This document shows, in pieces, positions 1 to 9,107 of a stretch of 50,574 nucleotides of DNA (positions within the stretch are counted from its first letter, which is position 1; every line of letters begins with the position of its first letter). The stretch is from Opitutia bacterium (GTDB lineage: Bacteria; Verrucomicrobiota; Verrucomicrobiia; Opitutales; Opitutaceae), in contig CANGHW010000024.1 in the NCBI GenBank assembly GCA_947453695.1, forward strand, positions 1 to 50,574, written 5' to 3'. The translations under genes were made by a program, and so were the position numbers. The notes beneath the pieces are model-generated. The model had not been told where the DNA came from and ran no database searches. It was given only the letters and a program-made list of their open reading frames with translations.

Positions 1-1926
1 CCACCCAGCCCGCGCGACTTCGTAAGCGCGCCGCAAGCCGTCGCCTCCATTGGTCGGCCCTTCGGCGCGCAAACTCGCGACTGCCTCCGTGATCTCATTC
101 GCCCGCCTCACCGGCGTCAGCGGCAACACCACACGGGCCTCCGCCGCATAGGCCACCACCGCCACGCGGTCGTCGGCTCGCAACTCACGCAACAACCGCC
201 GCGCCGCCGTTTGCACCAGCGGCAATCGGTCCGCCGCTGCCATCGAGGCTGAGACATCCACGAGCAACACCACACTCTCGGCCGGCCGCGTCGCCGGCTC
301 GCGGGCCGCGCTCACCACCACGCGCACGAGCCGCCGCGTCGCGTCCCAGGGTGCCGCGGCCACCTCCGCCTCCACCGTGATCCCCGGCACCGCTTCCGCC
401 TGCGCCTCAAACGTGGAAAACTTCGCCAACAACTCCGCCACGGAGCCCGCCTTCGTCGCCTGCCAGCGAGCGAACGCCGACTCGCCGGCCTCCAATTTCA
501 GCGGCTCGCGCTCAGCCGCGCCCGGCTCCAACGCCGTGCGCTCGGCCGTTTTCCGCGCACTCCGCGCCTCCCTCGGCGACGTCGCTTTCGGCTTCCCCTC
601 GGACTCGGCCGGCGCCGCTTCGGCCCGCGCGCCATCCACGGCCTGCGGGGCCGCCGGTTGCGCCCCGCCCGGCACCGCGGGCAAGGCCGCCGCCCGACCC
701 GCGCCAGCCTGCCCCGTCCCTTCGCTTGAATTTTTCCGCGCTACGCCTCCGCGTTGCGCCGCCGGATTCTCGCCCCCGCCTGCCGGCTCGGCCCGCGGCG
801 CGCTCTCCAAGGCCGGCTCGCTCGCTCCTTCCGCCCGCAAGGTGGCATCACCTGACGCAGCACTTGCCCCCGGAGAGGTCCCCGCACCTACGCCGTTGCC
901 GCTCACCGGACCGCGCACGTCAGGCGGCACATCCTCCCGCCGCGCCTTCGCGCGCGGCGCAGACACCGCTCCCACCTGGTTGATCTGTTCACCCGTCGCT
1001 CCCGCGCCACCGCCGGCTACGCTCCGACCGGGCCCGAGCGCGCCCGTCCCCCCCGAGGAGCGGGCGAGCTTCCACTCATCGGGCCGTAGATGAAAGTCCT
1101 CCGCTCCCGCCGCAACCGACTCTCGTCCTGCTGCTTTCCGCTGCGTCCACCACCATCCGCCACCCGCCGCGAGCATCACCCCGGCCACGGCAGCAACCCG
1201 CCAGAGCACCCGGCGTTTTCCTCCGCGCGACGTCGCTCCGCCGCCCCCGCGCCGCCGTTTCCGTTGGCGTCCGTCGTCGAGCGCCGCGCTCAGCTCCCGC
1301 GCGATCCGCTGCGCCGTTTCCACACCCGTCCGTGTCTCCGCCTCCTGCTTCATCACCTGCGCAAACGCCGCCCGCTCCTCGGGATCCATTTCGTCCAGCA
1401 CGTAGGCGCTCACGCGGGGATCGTCCATCGCCGCGAGGGCCTTTCGCCCGACCTGCGCCTCGACGAGATGCGAGAGCGCCGAGTGCAGCAGAAACCCGAC
1501 GTTGTGCCGCGAGAGCCCGGCGATCCGGGCCACCGCTTCATCCCCAAATCCGTGCGAAAAGCGCAACCACACGACTTCGCGCTGCTTCGGGGTCAAACGC
1601 CCCACTTCCTCCGCCAGCGATCCCGCCGGCTCATCCTGATCCACCGCCGCCCGCGCCTCGCGCCCGGCTTGGCGCAGTCGGGCCAGCACGAGCTGCCGGC
1701 ACGCCGCAAAGCGCCGCTCGAGCAACCGCTCGTCGTCATCCGCTCCATCCGCCGCGCCTGCGTCGGCCGCGAACACCGCCTCGACGATCCCCGCTGCGGC
1801 CGGCGCCTCGTCCTCGAGCATCCGCGTCGCATAGCGCAGCAACGCCCCGCGGTGCGCCGGGTCCACGGCGGACACGGCGGAGCGACCGTCGGCCGCGCGG
1901 CGCGCGTTGGACGTGGCGATTTCCAT
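1..1926 (-). CDS. ECF sigma-like / anti-sigma-like / vWA fusion protein (3' end outside window)
   Basis: One uninterrupted frame of 642 codons starts at the ATG at 1926 (an in-frame TAA lies at 1939-1941) and leaves the window at base 1. Order seen: a degenerate sigma region 2 (about residues 24-100, with RYATRML like the neighbouring sigma factor); sigma region 4 (about 108-155, LTPKQREVVWLRF and NVGFLLHSA); a segment at 168-188 (DDPRVSAYVLDEMDPEERAA) matching the N-terminus of the next vWA protein; a basic stretch and one membrane helix (about 238-260, ending WWW); a long Ala/Pro/Gly linker; then a vWA domain with MIDAS D557-V-S-A-S and the downstream PTNGG threonine. It resembles the two genes upstream joined into one. 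Inferred role: membrane-tethered signalling. Membrane topology, and whether the sigma part still binds RNA polymerase, are unknown. Confidence 0.85.
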   Translation of the reverse strand, partial: MEIATSNARRAADGRSAVSAVDPAHRGALLRYATRMLEDEAPAAAGIVEAVFAADAGAADGADDDERLLERRFAACRQLVLARLRQAGREARAAVDQDEPAGSLAEEVGRLTPKQREVVWLRFSHGFGDEAVARIAGLSRHNVGFLLHSALSHLVEAQVGRKALAAMDDPRVSAYVLDEMDPEERAAFAQVMKQEAETRTGVETAQRIARELSAALDDGRQRKRRRGGGGATSRGGKRRVLWRVAAVAGVMLAAGGGWWWTQRKAAGRESVAAGAEDFHLRPDEWKLARSSGGTGALGPGRSVAGGGAGATGEQINQVGAVSAPRAKARREDVPPDVRGPVSGNGVGAGTSPGASAASGDATLRAEGASEPALESAPRAEPAGGGENPAAQRGGVARKNSSEGTGQAGAGRAAALPAVPGGAQPAAPQAVDGARAEAAPAESEGKPKATSPREARSARKTAERTALEPGAAEREPLKLEAGESAFARWQATKAGSVAELLAKFSTFEAQAEAVPGITVEAEVAAAPWDATRRLVRVVVSAAREPATRPAESVVLLVDVSASMAAADRLPLVQTAARRLLRELRADDRVAVVAYAAEARVVLPLTPVRRANEITEAVASLRAEGPTNGGDGLRRAYEVARAGW

Positions 1927-2024
1927 GAGGCTTTCCCGTTACATCGGTCCGCCACGGCCTCCGCTTAACCTCCAAATATCCGCGTCCTCGGGGCCTGACT
2001 GCCCGGGGTCGCGCTCTAGCGCGT

Positions 2025-4619
2025 TCAGCGCTGCTCCACCCACTCTGCATTCCGCGCCAGCTCGATGAACTCGCTGCGGTAGCCACCCGGATCTTCCGCG
2101 GCTCCCGCCTCGGCCCACTCCGCGACACTCGCCATGGTCGCGGTGCCCTTGTGGGGCGACTCGCGCAAAATCATCCCGAAGCCCGCCACCGCCGCCGCGA
2201 ACTTGAAGTCCGGGCTCGCCGCCGCGAACCGCGCACCGCTGTCGACCAGCGGGAAATCCACGCGCGCACTCGAGTTACCATCCGGCTTCTTGTAGCGCAC
2301 TTTTACGAGGAGCATCTCCTTGCTGCGCGGATCGACACGCCCGGGCAGCGTCGCATTGTCCGTCACGCCTCCGAGAAACGTATAGCGCCGCTCCTCGACC
2401 TCCGACTCCTTCGGACCCTCCTTGGCCGCCACGCTGACCGGGATCACCTCATAGAGCGCCGTCACCGTGTGGCCCGCACCAATCTCGCCCGCGTCGACCT
2501 TGTCGTCCGCGAAATCCTCTTTCTTGAGCAACCGATTTTCGTAGCCGATCAGACGGTAACTCGCGACCTGCGACGGGTTGAACTCCACCTGGAGCTTCAC
2601 GTCCTTCGCGATCGTCACGAGCGTGCCGCTCACCTGTTGCACGAGCAGCTTTTCCGCCTCGCGCCGCGAATCGATGTAGCCGTAGTTGCCGTTTCCTTTG
2701 TCCGCCAACTTCTCGAGGGTGCTGTCCTTCAGATTGCCCATGCCGTAACCCAGCACGGTGAGAAACACCCCCGACTGCGCCTTGTCCTGGATCAGGCGCA
2801 CGAGATCGCCTTCGCTCGTCACGCCGACATTGAAGTCGCCGTCCGTGCAAAGAATCACGCGGTTGATCCCACCCTCGACGCGGTTCGCCTTCGCGATGTC
2901 GTAGGCGAGCTGGATGCCCATCGACCCGTTGGTCGAGCCGCCCGGCGCGAGACTGTCGAGCGCCGCCAGAATCTCGCTCGCGCGCGACACCGGCGTCGAG
3001 GGCAGCGCGAGGCCCGACTGGCCCGCATACGTCACGATCGCCACGCGGTCATCGGCGCGGAGTTTGCCGATGAGGAGCCGCATCGACTCCTTCACGAGCG
3101 GCAGGCGGTTGGGAGCATTCATCGAGCCCGAGACATCGAGTAGGAAAACCAAATTCGCCGCCGGCCGTTCCGCCGTCGAGACCTCGCGCCCCTTGAGCCC
3201 GATCCGCACGAGCCGGTGCGCCGGCGCCCACGGCGCGTCGGCCACTTCGAGCGACGCCGCAAACGGCGCCTCGCTCTTCGCCGCCGGCGGGGCGTAGCGA
3301 TACGGGAAATAGTTCAACAACTCATCGATGCGCACCGCATCGCGCGGCGGCCGCTGGTGCGCGAGCAGCATCCGCCGGATATTCGCATAGCTCGCCGTGT
3401 CCGTATCGACCGAGAAGGTCGAGAACGCATTCTGCGCCACGGGCACGAAACCGTTGTCCGGGTTGAAGCTGTAGCTCTCCGTGTTGCCGGTTTTCACAAA
3501 CTCCGCCCCAAATGGCGCCCGCGGCCGGTTCGCCGGCGCACTGGCCTCCGCCGGCGGGGTAAACGCCTTCATGTTCGACACCCCGCCCGCGGCGCCTACT
3601 CCGCCGGTCGCCCGACCGGCAAAGCGCTCGGCCGACACAGTGAACGGCGAGAGAAACATCAATTCGCCGCTCCGGGTGGCGGGAGTCGGCTCGGTCGCAC
3701 CTGACCCGGCAAACTCGGTGCCTTGGGTGATCTCCGCGAGCGAGCTTCCCTTCAGGCCTCGGCTCTCATTGACGATGCTGCCGCGATCACTGTTGGCGGC
3801 CAATTTGCGGGCCTCGGGCACCGTCACCGTCGTCTTCGGACTGACCTCCACCACAAACTTATCGTCCGCCGGAAAGGTCAGCACCCGGCTCTGGGCGACC
3901 TCCGGCCCCGCCGCCGCCAACGTCACAGTCGCCGCCGGCTTGCCCTCCCGCGCGACGGTCGTCGCGCCGCTGGAAGCGAGTTCCGGGTTCGGCAGCAGGC
4001 TGAGGGTCGGCGCCATGGCCGGCCCGGACGGGGCCGAAGCCGGCGACTGCGCGAGTTGCACCGCCCCACTCACGATCGTAGCGCCCGTCGCCACGCTCGT
4101 CGTCACGGACTTTTCCTCTCCGCCGGCCGACGCCACCGGTGCAGTCGACGTCACCGGCGGAGGCGTAGGCGCCCCCACTTCGCGGCCGGGCAGGAGCGCG
4201 TTCATGTCGATATACGTTTTCGCCGTCGCCGTTTCGTGCGGCACGGGCGCGGGGGGCGGTGTGCGCAAGGTTGCGACCAGCGCGAAACACGCCGCGGCGA
4301 GTCCGCCCATGACAAAGTAGAGTTGGGGAAACTGCCCGAGCTTCTGCCAGGGACCGCCATCGTGCCGGCGGTAGTCACGTCCGGGAATAATCGCCGCCTT
4401 GAGCAATTCCTGTGTGGCCCGCTCGGCACCATCGACCGTCTCATCCGCCAACGCAGCTTCGAGTTGCGCCGCCGTCGCGCGGATCTCGTCGACCGTCATC
4501 CGCAGTGCGGGGTTCTGTCGCAGGGCCTGCTCCACGGCCGCACGTTCGTCGCCTTCGAGTTCGCCGAGGGCGTAGGCGGTGATCCGGGGATCATCGGGCA
4601 AAAGTTGGGTGTCGTTCAT
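2025..4619 (-). CDS. YfbK-type vWA protein with anti-sigma-like N-terminus and DUF3520-like C-terminus
   Basis: 864 residues. Residues 9-60 (DDPRITAYALGELEGDERAA) look like the zinc-less anti-sigma N-termini common in Verrucomicrobiota and Planctomycetota. One membrane helix follows at about 99-118, then a low-complexity linker containing LSPFTVSA at 323-330. The YfbK-family block begins near 385 (FSTFSVDTDTASY), with a vWA MIDAS D495-V-S-G-S-M500 and the STNGS threonine loop, and a C-terminal DUF3520-like region. Its start lies 12 bases after the sigma gene stop, so the two are probably co-transcribed. Expected role: a membrane anti-sigma partner presenting an external metal-dependent adhesion domain. 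The domain family is clear; the biological signal is unknown. Confidence 0.88.
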   Translation of the reverse strand: MNDTQLLPDDPRITAYALGELEGDERAAVEQALRQNPALRMTVDEIRATAAQLEAALADETVDGAERATQELLKAAIIPGRDYRRHDGGPWQKLGQFPQLYFVMGGLAAACFALVATLRTPPPAPVPHETATAKTYIDMNALLPGREVGAPTPPPVTSTAPVASAGGEEKSVTTSVATGATIVSGAVQLAQSPASAPSGPAMAPTLSLLPNPELASSGATTVAREGKPAATVTLAAAGPEVAQSRVLTFPADDKFVVEVSPKTTVTVPEARKLAANSDRGSIVNESRGLKGSSLAEITQGTEFAGSGATEPTPATRSGELMFLSPFTVSAERFAGRATGGVGAAGGVSNMKAFTPPAEASAPANRPRAPFGAEFVKTGNTESYSFNPDNGFVPVAQNAFSTFSVDTDTASYANIRRMLLAHQRPPRDAVRIDELLNYFPYRYAPPAAKSEAPFAASLEVADAPWAPAHRLVRIGLKGREVSTAERPAANLVFLLDVSGSMNAPNRLPLVKESMRLLIGKLRADDRVAIVTYAGQSGLALPSTPVSRASEILAALDSLAPGGSTNGSMGIQLAYDIAKANRVEGGINRVILCTDGDFNVGVTSEGDLVRLIQDKAQSGVFLTVLGYGMGNLKDSTLEKLADKGNGNYGYIDSRREAEKLLVQQVSGTLVTIAKDVKLQVEFNPSQVASYRLIGYENRLLKKEDFADDKVDAGEIGAGHTVTALYEVIPVSVAAKEGPKESEVEERRYTFLGGVTDNATLPGRVDPRSKEMLLVKVRYKKPDGNSSARVDFPLVDSGARFAAASPDFKFAAAVAGFGMILRESPHKGTATMASVAEWAEAGAAEDPGGYRSEFIELARNAEWVEQR

Positions 4620-4631
4620 CGTGCGTTCTCC

Positions 4632-5174
4632 TTAGGGCCGCTGCGCGGCGAATTCCGTGCGCAGGCGCGCCACGGCGGTATGAATCAGAAATCCCACATT
4701 CCCCACCGAGAGGGACGTGATGCGGGAAATCTCTTTGTAGCTGAAACCATTTTGAAATTTGAGCCGCACGACCTCCTGTTGGTTCGGCGGCAGGTGCTCG
4801 ATCATTTTGAGGAGCGCCGCGTGCGTCTCCTCCTGCTCCAGAGCCCGCCCCGGACGCGGCTCGGCGGTCGTCACCCGCTCGGCTTCTCCTTCGGCAAAGC
4901 GTTTCATGCGTCCCTCCTTGCGCAACACGTCGAGGGCGCGGTGCCGGCAGACCGTGAATAACCACTCGACGGTGTGCCCGTTGACCGCCTCGGGCGGCTG
5001 GCCCATGAGGCGAACAAACGTGTCCTGCACCACATCGCGCGCCCGGTCCGCGTCGCCCCCGAGGAGGCGTGTCGCATAGCGGGTGAGCGGAGCCTGATGC
5101 TCCGCGAAAGTGCGTTCCAGAAAACCGAGGTCTTCATGCGTCGTAGCCCGTGCATTCGTGGGTTCGTGTGCCAT
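4632..5174 (-). CDS. RNA polymerase sigma factor, ECF subfamily
   Basis: 180 residues from ATG 5174; longer upstream frames lack sigma features. Region 2 lies at about 25-90 (RYATRLLGGDADRARDVVQD, the usual core-binding helix, followed by a WLFTVCRHRALD segment). Region 4 lies at about 125-175 (LPPNQQEVVRLKF and a helix-turn-helix with SYKEISRITSLS). It directs RNA polymerase to alternative promoters and is normally held by a partner anti-sigma. The next gene on the same strand, 12 bases away, has an anti-sigma-like N-terminus and is the obvious partner. It shares Q.EVV.L.F..GF and NVGFL.H.A with the sigma-like part of the fusion gene at 1-1926, which points to local duplication. Its promoter targets are unknown. 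Confidence 0.92.
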   Translation of the reverse strand: MAHEPTNARATTHEDLGFLERTFAEHQAPLTRYATRLLGGDADRARDVVQDTFVRLMGQPPEAVNGHTVEWLFTVCRHRALDVLRKEGRMKRFAEGEAERVTTAEPRPGRALEQEETHAALLKMIEHLPPNQQEVVRLKFQNGFSYKEISRITSLSVGNVGFLIHTAVARLRTEFAAQRP

Positions 5175-5259
5175 GCGGGTTCTCCGGTAATACGCGCGAT
5201 TGCGTGCTTTCTTAGAAAAGAATTTTGCCCCCACTACCAGCCACGGCTTTGCTCCCGGC

Positions 5260-6891
5260 ATGCCTTTCTTCCGCCGCTCCGCTTTCGTGCCGTTCCTCTG
5301 TGTCGTGGGCCTGCTCGGCCTCAGCCTCTCCTCCTGCGCCAAGCGCGAGACACCCGTCGAGGAAGGCCTCCGCACCAAGACCCTCCTCATCGGTAATCAG
5401 AACGAGCCGGCTTCGCTCGATCCGCACATTATCGACGCACTCACCGACGGCATCATCGCCAATACTCTCTTCGAGGGCCTCGCCACCCTCGACGAAGAGA
5501 CTTCTCGACCCCTCCCCGGTGTCGCCGAGCGCTGGGAAACCTCTGCCGACGGCCTCACCTATACCTTCCACCTCCGCGCCAATGCCGTCTGGTCCAACGG
5601 CGATCCGCTCACCGCGCGTGACTTCGCTTATTCGTTCCAGCGCCTGCTCACCCCGTCTTTCGGAGCGTCCTATTCCTTCATGCTCTGGCCCATCAAAAAC
5701 GCCGAGCGTTTCAACAAGGGCGAGGTGAAGGATTTCTCCGCCGTCGGCGTAGAGGTCGTCGATGACCGCACGCTCCGCGTCCGCCTCGAAAACCCCACCC
5801 CCTACCTCCCGGCGCTCACCACCCACCAGACGTGGTTCCCGGTCCATCGCGCGACCATCGAAAAATTCGGCAAAGCAGACGACCGCGCCAACCGCTGGAC
5901 CCAGCCTGGCAACCTTATCGGCAACGGTCCTTTCACCCTCGTCGAATGGAAGCCCAACGCCCGTCTCACCGTCGCGAAGAACCCGCGCTACTGGGACTCC
6001 ACCCAGACCCAGTTGGAGCGAATCGTTTTCTTCCCCATCGAAAAGGCCGACATCGAGGACCTCAATTTCCGCGCCGGCCAGATGCACCTCACTTTCGACG
6101 TGCCGAAATCCAAACTCGCCACTTACCGCGCCCAATCCCCCTCACCGCTCCGCATCGAACCACTCCTCAACACCACCTACCTCAACTTCAACACCACCAA
6201 GCCCCCATTCACCGATCCGCGCGTCCGTCGCGCCCTCTCCCTCGCCGTCGACCGCACCGCCCTATCCCAAAACGTGCTCAGCGGCGCCTTCCTCGCCGCC
6301 CCCACCATGGTCCCGCCGGCCTGTGGCGACTACGTCTCCACGGCGAAAGTCACTCGCGACCTCGACGCCGCGCGCCGTCTCCTCGCCGAAGCCGGCTTCC
6401 CCGGCGGCAAGGGCCTCCCCACTATTCCCGTGCAGGTGCTCAACGACGAGAATCAGCCCCGCATAATGGAAGCCCTGCAGGCGATGTGGCTCAAGGAGCT
6501 CGGCGTGAAGATCACCATCGAACCGTTTGAGCAAAAAACCCTCTTCCAAAACCAGCAGAACCTGCAGCACACGCTCGCCATGCTCGGCTGGACCGGCGAC
6601 TACGCCGACGCCTCCACCTTCCTCGACATCTTCCGCACCGGCAACGGCCAGAACTGGACCGGCTGGGGCAACAAGGAATTCGACGCCCTCCTCGACCAAG
6701 CCGCCCGCACCGTCGACCCGCGCGCCCGTCAGGCCTTCTTCCAACAAGCCGAGGCCCTCCTCCTCACCCAAGCCCCCATCTCGCCGCTCGTCCATCGCGC
6801 GCGCACCTACCTCGTCCATCCCACGGTAAAGAATTGGGCGCCCGCCCCGCTCGGCACCCGCCGGTTCCAACTCATCCGCCTCGAAAAATAA
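5260..6891 (+). CDS. Oligopeptide ABC transporter substrate-binding lipoprotein (OppA-like)
   Basis: 543 residues from ATG 5260, chosen because it begins a lipoprotein signal (basic start, hydrophobic core, LSLSSC lipobox). The mature protein has the SBP family 5 layout: NEPASLDPH, then ADGLTYTFHLR, a GNGPFTLVEWKPN segment, a YWD motif, and a DPRVRRALSLAVDR helix in the second lobe. Length is normal for OppA/DppA. It should bind peptides outside the inner membrane for an ABC importer. No permease or ATPase gene is nearby, so it is an orphan here. It is divergent from the sigma gene, with about 85 bases between them. A TTTCTTAGAAA odd palindrome lies at 5208-5218, too weak to call a site. Confidence 0.92.
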   Translation: MPFFRRSAFVPFLCVVGLLGLSLSSCAKRETPVEEGLRTKTLLIGNQNEPASLDPHIIDALTDGIIANTLFEGLATLDEETSRPLPGVAERWETSADGLTYTFHLRANAVWSNGDPLTARDFAYSFQRLLTPSFGASYSFMLWPIKNAERFNKGEVKDFSAVGVEVVDDRTLRVRLENPTPYLPALTTHQTWFPVHRATIEKFGKADDRANRWTQPGNLIGNGPFTLVEWKPNARLTVAKNPRYWDSTQTQLERIVFFPIEKADIEDLNFRAGQMHLTFDVPKSKLATYRAQSPSPLRIEPLLNTTYLNFNTTKPPFTDPRVRRALSLAVDRTALSQNVLSGAFLAAPTMVPPACGDYVSTAKVTRDLDAARRLLAEAGFPGGKGLPTIPVQVLNDENQPRIMEALQAMWLKELGVKITIEPFEQKTLFQNQQNLQHTLAMLGWTGDYADASTFLDIFRTGNGQNWTGWGNKEFDALLDQAARTVDPRARQAFFQQAEALLLTQAPISPLVHRARTYLVHPTVKNWAPAPLGTRRFQLIRLEK

Positions 6892-7005
6892 TCCGCGTCT
6901 CTCGTAGCCGCGAGCGCCAGTGAGTGGATCAGCTTCGCTACCCCTCATCCACTCTGCCCTCCCCCCGCTTGCGCCGGGCCATTCCACTACCCAACTTCCC
7001 TCCGC

Positions 7006-7506
7006 ATGCCTCGCCTCCGCCGCCTCTCCCTTTTCGTTTCGTTCGTGTGTTTCGCGGGCTCCTTCCTCGCCGCGACTGCACTCGCCGCCGACGCGTCCTT
7101 TGTCCGCCTCTGGCCCGGCTGGCGCGACACTGAGTCCTTTGACCGCATCGGCGAATTCCTCGGCGGTTCCGAGCCCGTCACGGGCTCTCGCACTCTCGTC
7201 CGCACCCAGCCCGCCGCCCGCGCCGGCTACTACTTCCTCCTCCGTATCAACTCTCCCGAGCGCCTCGCGATCGGCACCAAATTCGAACTCACTGTCATCC
7301 GCCCCGATTCGCCCGAGCCCAAAACCTTTACCTTCGCCGTGACCGGTGCGGCGGGCGATAACGTCTTCGACCTCGGCGTCACCGGCTCCGACTGGCCCGG
7401 CGGCAAAAAAGCCAACCCCGTCGCATGGAAACTCACGCTCCTCGCGCCCGATGGCCGCGTGCTCACCGAGCACAAGAGCTTCCTCTGGGAAAAGCCCGCG
7501 AAGTGA
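7006..7506 (+). CDS. Small exported protein of unknown function
   Basis: 166 residues. A clear signal peptide (basic start, about 18 hydrophobic residues, ATALAAD cleavage region) precedes a compact mature domain of about 135 residues with no cysteines and no membrane segment. The mature part alternates short beta-like segments (RTLVRTQPAARAGYYFLLRI, KFELTVIRPDS, TFTFAVTGAAG) and reads like a small beta-sandwich. I do not recognise the family. It lies 114 bases after the peptide-binding lipoprotein and 82 before the glycosylase, all on the plus strand, so it could be co-expressed, but nothing links their functions. Confidence 0.75.
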   Translation: MPRLRRLSLFVSFVCFAGSFLAATALAADASFVRLWPGWRDTESFDRIGEFLGGSEPVTGSRTLVRTQPAARAGYYFLLRINSPERLAIGTKFELTVIRPDSPEPKTFTFAVTGAAGDNVFDLGVTGSDWPGGKKANPVAWKLTLLAPDGRVLTEHKSFLWEKPAK

Positions 7507-7588
7507 CTCCGTCGCGACCCGTGTTGGCTTCTGCTGTAGCGGCGGTCTGTGACTGCCGGCCCTCGCCGTCGCCCGCCCCCCGCGCGCC

Positions 7589-8494
7589 ATGACCAGGTCG
7601 CTCCCCGGCTGGTCCGACTGGCAGCCCATCCCCGGCCTGCCGCCCCTCTCCGCCGCCGTCCTCGCCGAGACCATCGACGGGGGCCAAGCCTTCCGCTGGC
7701 ACCGCCAACCCGACGACATCTTTCTCGGCCAGTGGTCGGACCACGTCGTCCGGCTTCGCCGCGGTGCCGACGGACGCACCGAGTGGTCCACAGCGGTCGA
7801 TCGCGTCAAGCAGACCGCGCCAGCCCTCCGCACTTACTTGGGACTCGACCGCGATTTCCCGGAGCTCACCGACTCGCTCCCTTGGCGTAGCGACGCCCAC
7901 CTCGCCGCCTGCCTCGCCGCCTACCCCGGGCTGCGCATATTGCGCCAACCGTTCGGTGAAACCCTCCTCGGTTTCCTCTGCAGCGCGACGAAACAGATCG
8001 TCCAAATCAAACAGATGATGGCGCTCCTCGCCACCCGCCATGGCGACGAGATCGCGCCCCTCGTCCACCGCCTTCCGACCTGGTCCCAACTCGCCGCCAT
8101 CCCCGAAGCCGAGCTCCGCGCCTGCCTGCTCGGCTTCCGCGCGCGCTACATCGCGCAGACCGCCCGGTTCCTCGCCGCACATCCCGGCTGGTTGGAGGAA
8201 ACCGAACAGCTCCCCTACACCGCCGCCAAAGAGCGTCTCTGCTCGCTCCCCGGCGTCGGGGAAAAAGTGGCCGACTGCGTTCTCCTCTTCGGCGCGGGAA
8301 GACTCGAGGCGTTTCCCGTCGATGTGTGGATCATCCGGACCATGGAGCTCCGCTATGGCCTCACCGGCTGGACGCCTGCCCAGATCGCCCATTTCGGCCG
8401 GACGCACTTCGGCCCGCTCGCCGGCCTCGCGCAGCAGTTCCTCTTTTCGTGGGAGCGGGAGAACCGCGCAGCCGGGTCGTTACCCAATAAGTGA
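7589..8494 (+). CDS. 8-oxoguanine DNA glycosylase/AP lyase, OGG1-like
   Basis: 301 residues. The N-terminal OGG-type domain has GGQAFRW near residue 31. The helix-hairpin-helix-GPD domain shows LPGVGEKVADC (220-230) with K226 as the expected Schiff-base lysine, and PVDVW with D245 as the catalytic aspartate. The K-to-D spacing of 19 equals that in human OGG1 (K249/D268). FLCSATKQIVQIKQM parallels the FICSSNNNI helix of OGG1. The expected reaction is removal of 8-oxoguanine opposite C followed by beta-elimination. It ends 27 bases from a convergent VOC gene. An AlkA-type alkylbase glycosylase is the alternative, but the lysine argues for the OGG group. Confidence 0.9.
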   Translation: MTRSLPGWSDWQPIPGLPPLSAAVLAETIDGGQAFRWHRQPDDIFLGQWSDHVVRLRRGADGRTEWSTAVDRVKQTAPALRTYLGLDRDFPELTDSLPWRSDAHLAACLAAYPGLRILRQPFGETLLGFLCSATKQIVQIKQMMALLATRHGDEIAPLVHRLPTWSQLAAIPEAELRACLLGFRARYIAQTARFLAAHPGWLEETEQLPYTAAKERLCSLPGVGEKVADCVLLFGAGRLEAFPVDVWIIRTMELRYGLTGWTPAQIAHFGRTHFGPLAGLAQQFLFSWERENRAAGSLPNK

Positions 8495-8521
8495 CAAACT
8501 TCCCGGCGCGCTCTGCGCCCC

Positions 8522-8905
8522 TCACTTCGCGCGCTGGATCAACTCGACCTCGTAACCTTCCGGCGCGTCGAGAAACGCGATCACAGAGCCGCTGCCCGTC
8601 TTCGTCGGCCCGTCGCTGAGCTTGAAGCCCTTCGCCTCGACCTTGCGCGTGAACTCCGCGAGGTCCTCCACCTCGAAGGCGAGGTGCACGAGATCCGGCT
8701 GCACCACCACCGCGGGAGCACCCGGCGGCATCTGGCAAATCTCGATCTCCTCGTCGCTGTTCGGCGTCGCGAGAAACACGATCTGCGCCCCGCGCGGGGA
8801 GATATTGCGGCGCGCGACTTTCAGCTCGAGCGCCTCGACGTAGAATTTCACCGTGCGCTCGACATCGCTCACGCGCATGCGGGTGTGGAGAAGTTTTTTG
8901 ACCAT
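8522..8905 (-). CDS. VOC/glyoxalase I-family protein
   Basis: 127 residues from ATG 8905. It has the paired beta-alpha-beta-beta-beta modules of the vicinal oxygen chelate fold: HTRMRVSDVERTVKFYVEAL at the start, LVHLAFEVEDLAEF in the middle and GYEVELIQ at the end. Candidate metal ligands are the first His (LLHTRM), a Glu in EIEIC, the His of VHLAF and the final Glu in VELI, as in lactoylglutathione lyase. Glyoxalase I activity is the simplest guess, but the family also covers dioxygenases and epimerases. It is convergent with the glycosylase and divergent from the amidohydrolase. Confidence 0.85.
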   Translation of the reverse strand: MVKKLLHTRMRVSDVERTVKFYVEALELKVARRNISPRGAQIVFLATPNSDEEIEICQMPPGAPAVVVQPDLVHLAFEVEDLAEFTRKVEAKGFKLSDGPTKTGSGSVIAFLDAPEGYEVELIQRAK

Positions 8906-9107
8906 GCGCGCGACCGTGCCGCCTCTCTCAAAAAACGCAATCACGCCGCCCGCCCCACGCCCGCGGTTCAGATTTCCGGCTTCTGCCGATCCGCACCTCG
9001 CCGTGCCTTGCTGTGGGGCGGGGTTTACCCCCGCCATGCCTTGCCCCGCTCGCCATCGCGGGTTGCGCCCTTGCGTCGCGCCACTCCTCCGCACTTCCCT
9101 TGTCGCC

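Noticed and set aside
377..1968. Several plus-strand frames over the first 2 kb
   Set aside because: All are out-of-phase complements of the single minus-strand fusion gene, which carries sigma and vWA motifs throughout.
1593..2128. Possible short minus-strand genes starting at 1955 and 2128
   Set aside because: They are frame-shifted readings of the fusion gene and the vWA gene end, Arg-rich and without motifs.
3723..4961. 412-codon plus-strand frame opposite the vWA and sigma genes
   Set aside because: Arg-rich low-complexity translation spanning two clearly coding minus-strand genes.
6262..7833. 523-codon minus-strand frame across the peptide-binding and small exported genes
   Set aside because: It crosses the ends of two well-supported plus-strand genes, and its composition is that of a complement frame with no recognisable domain.
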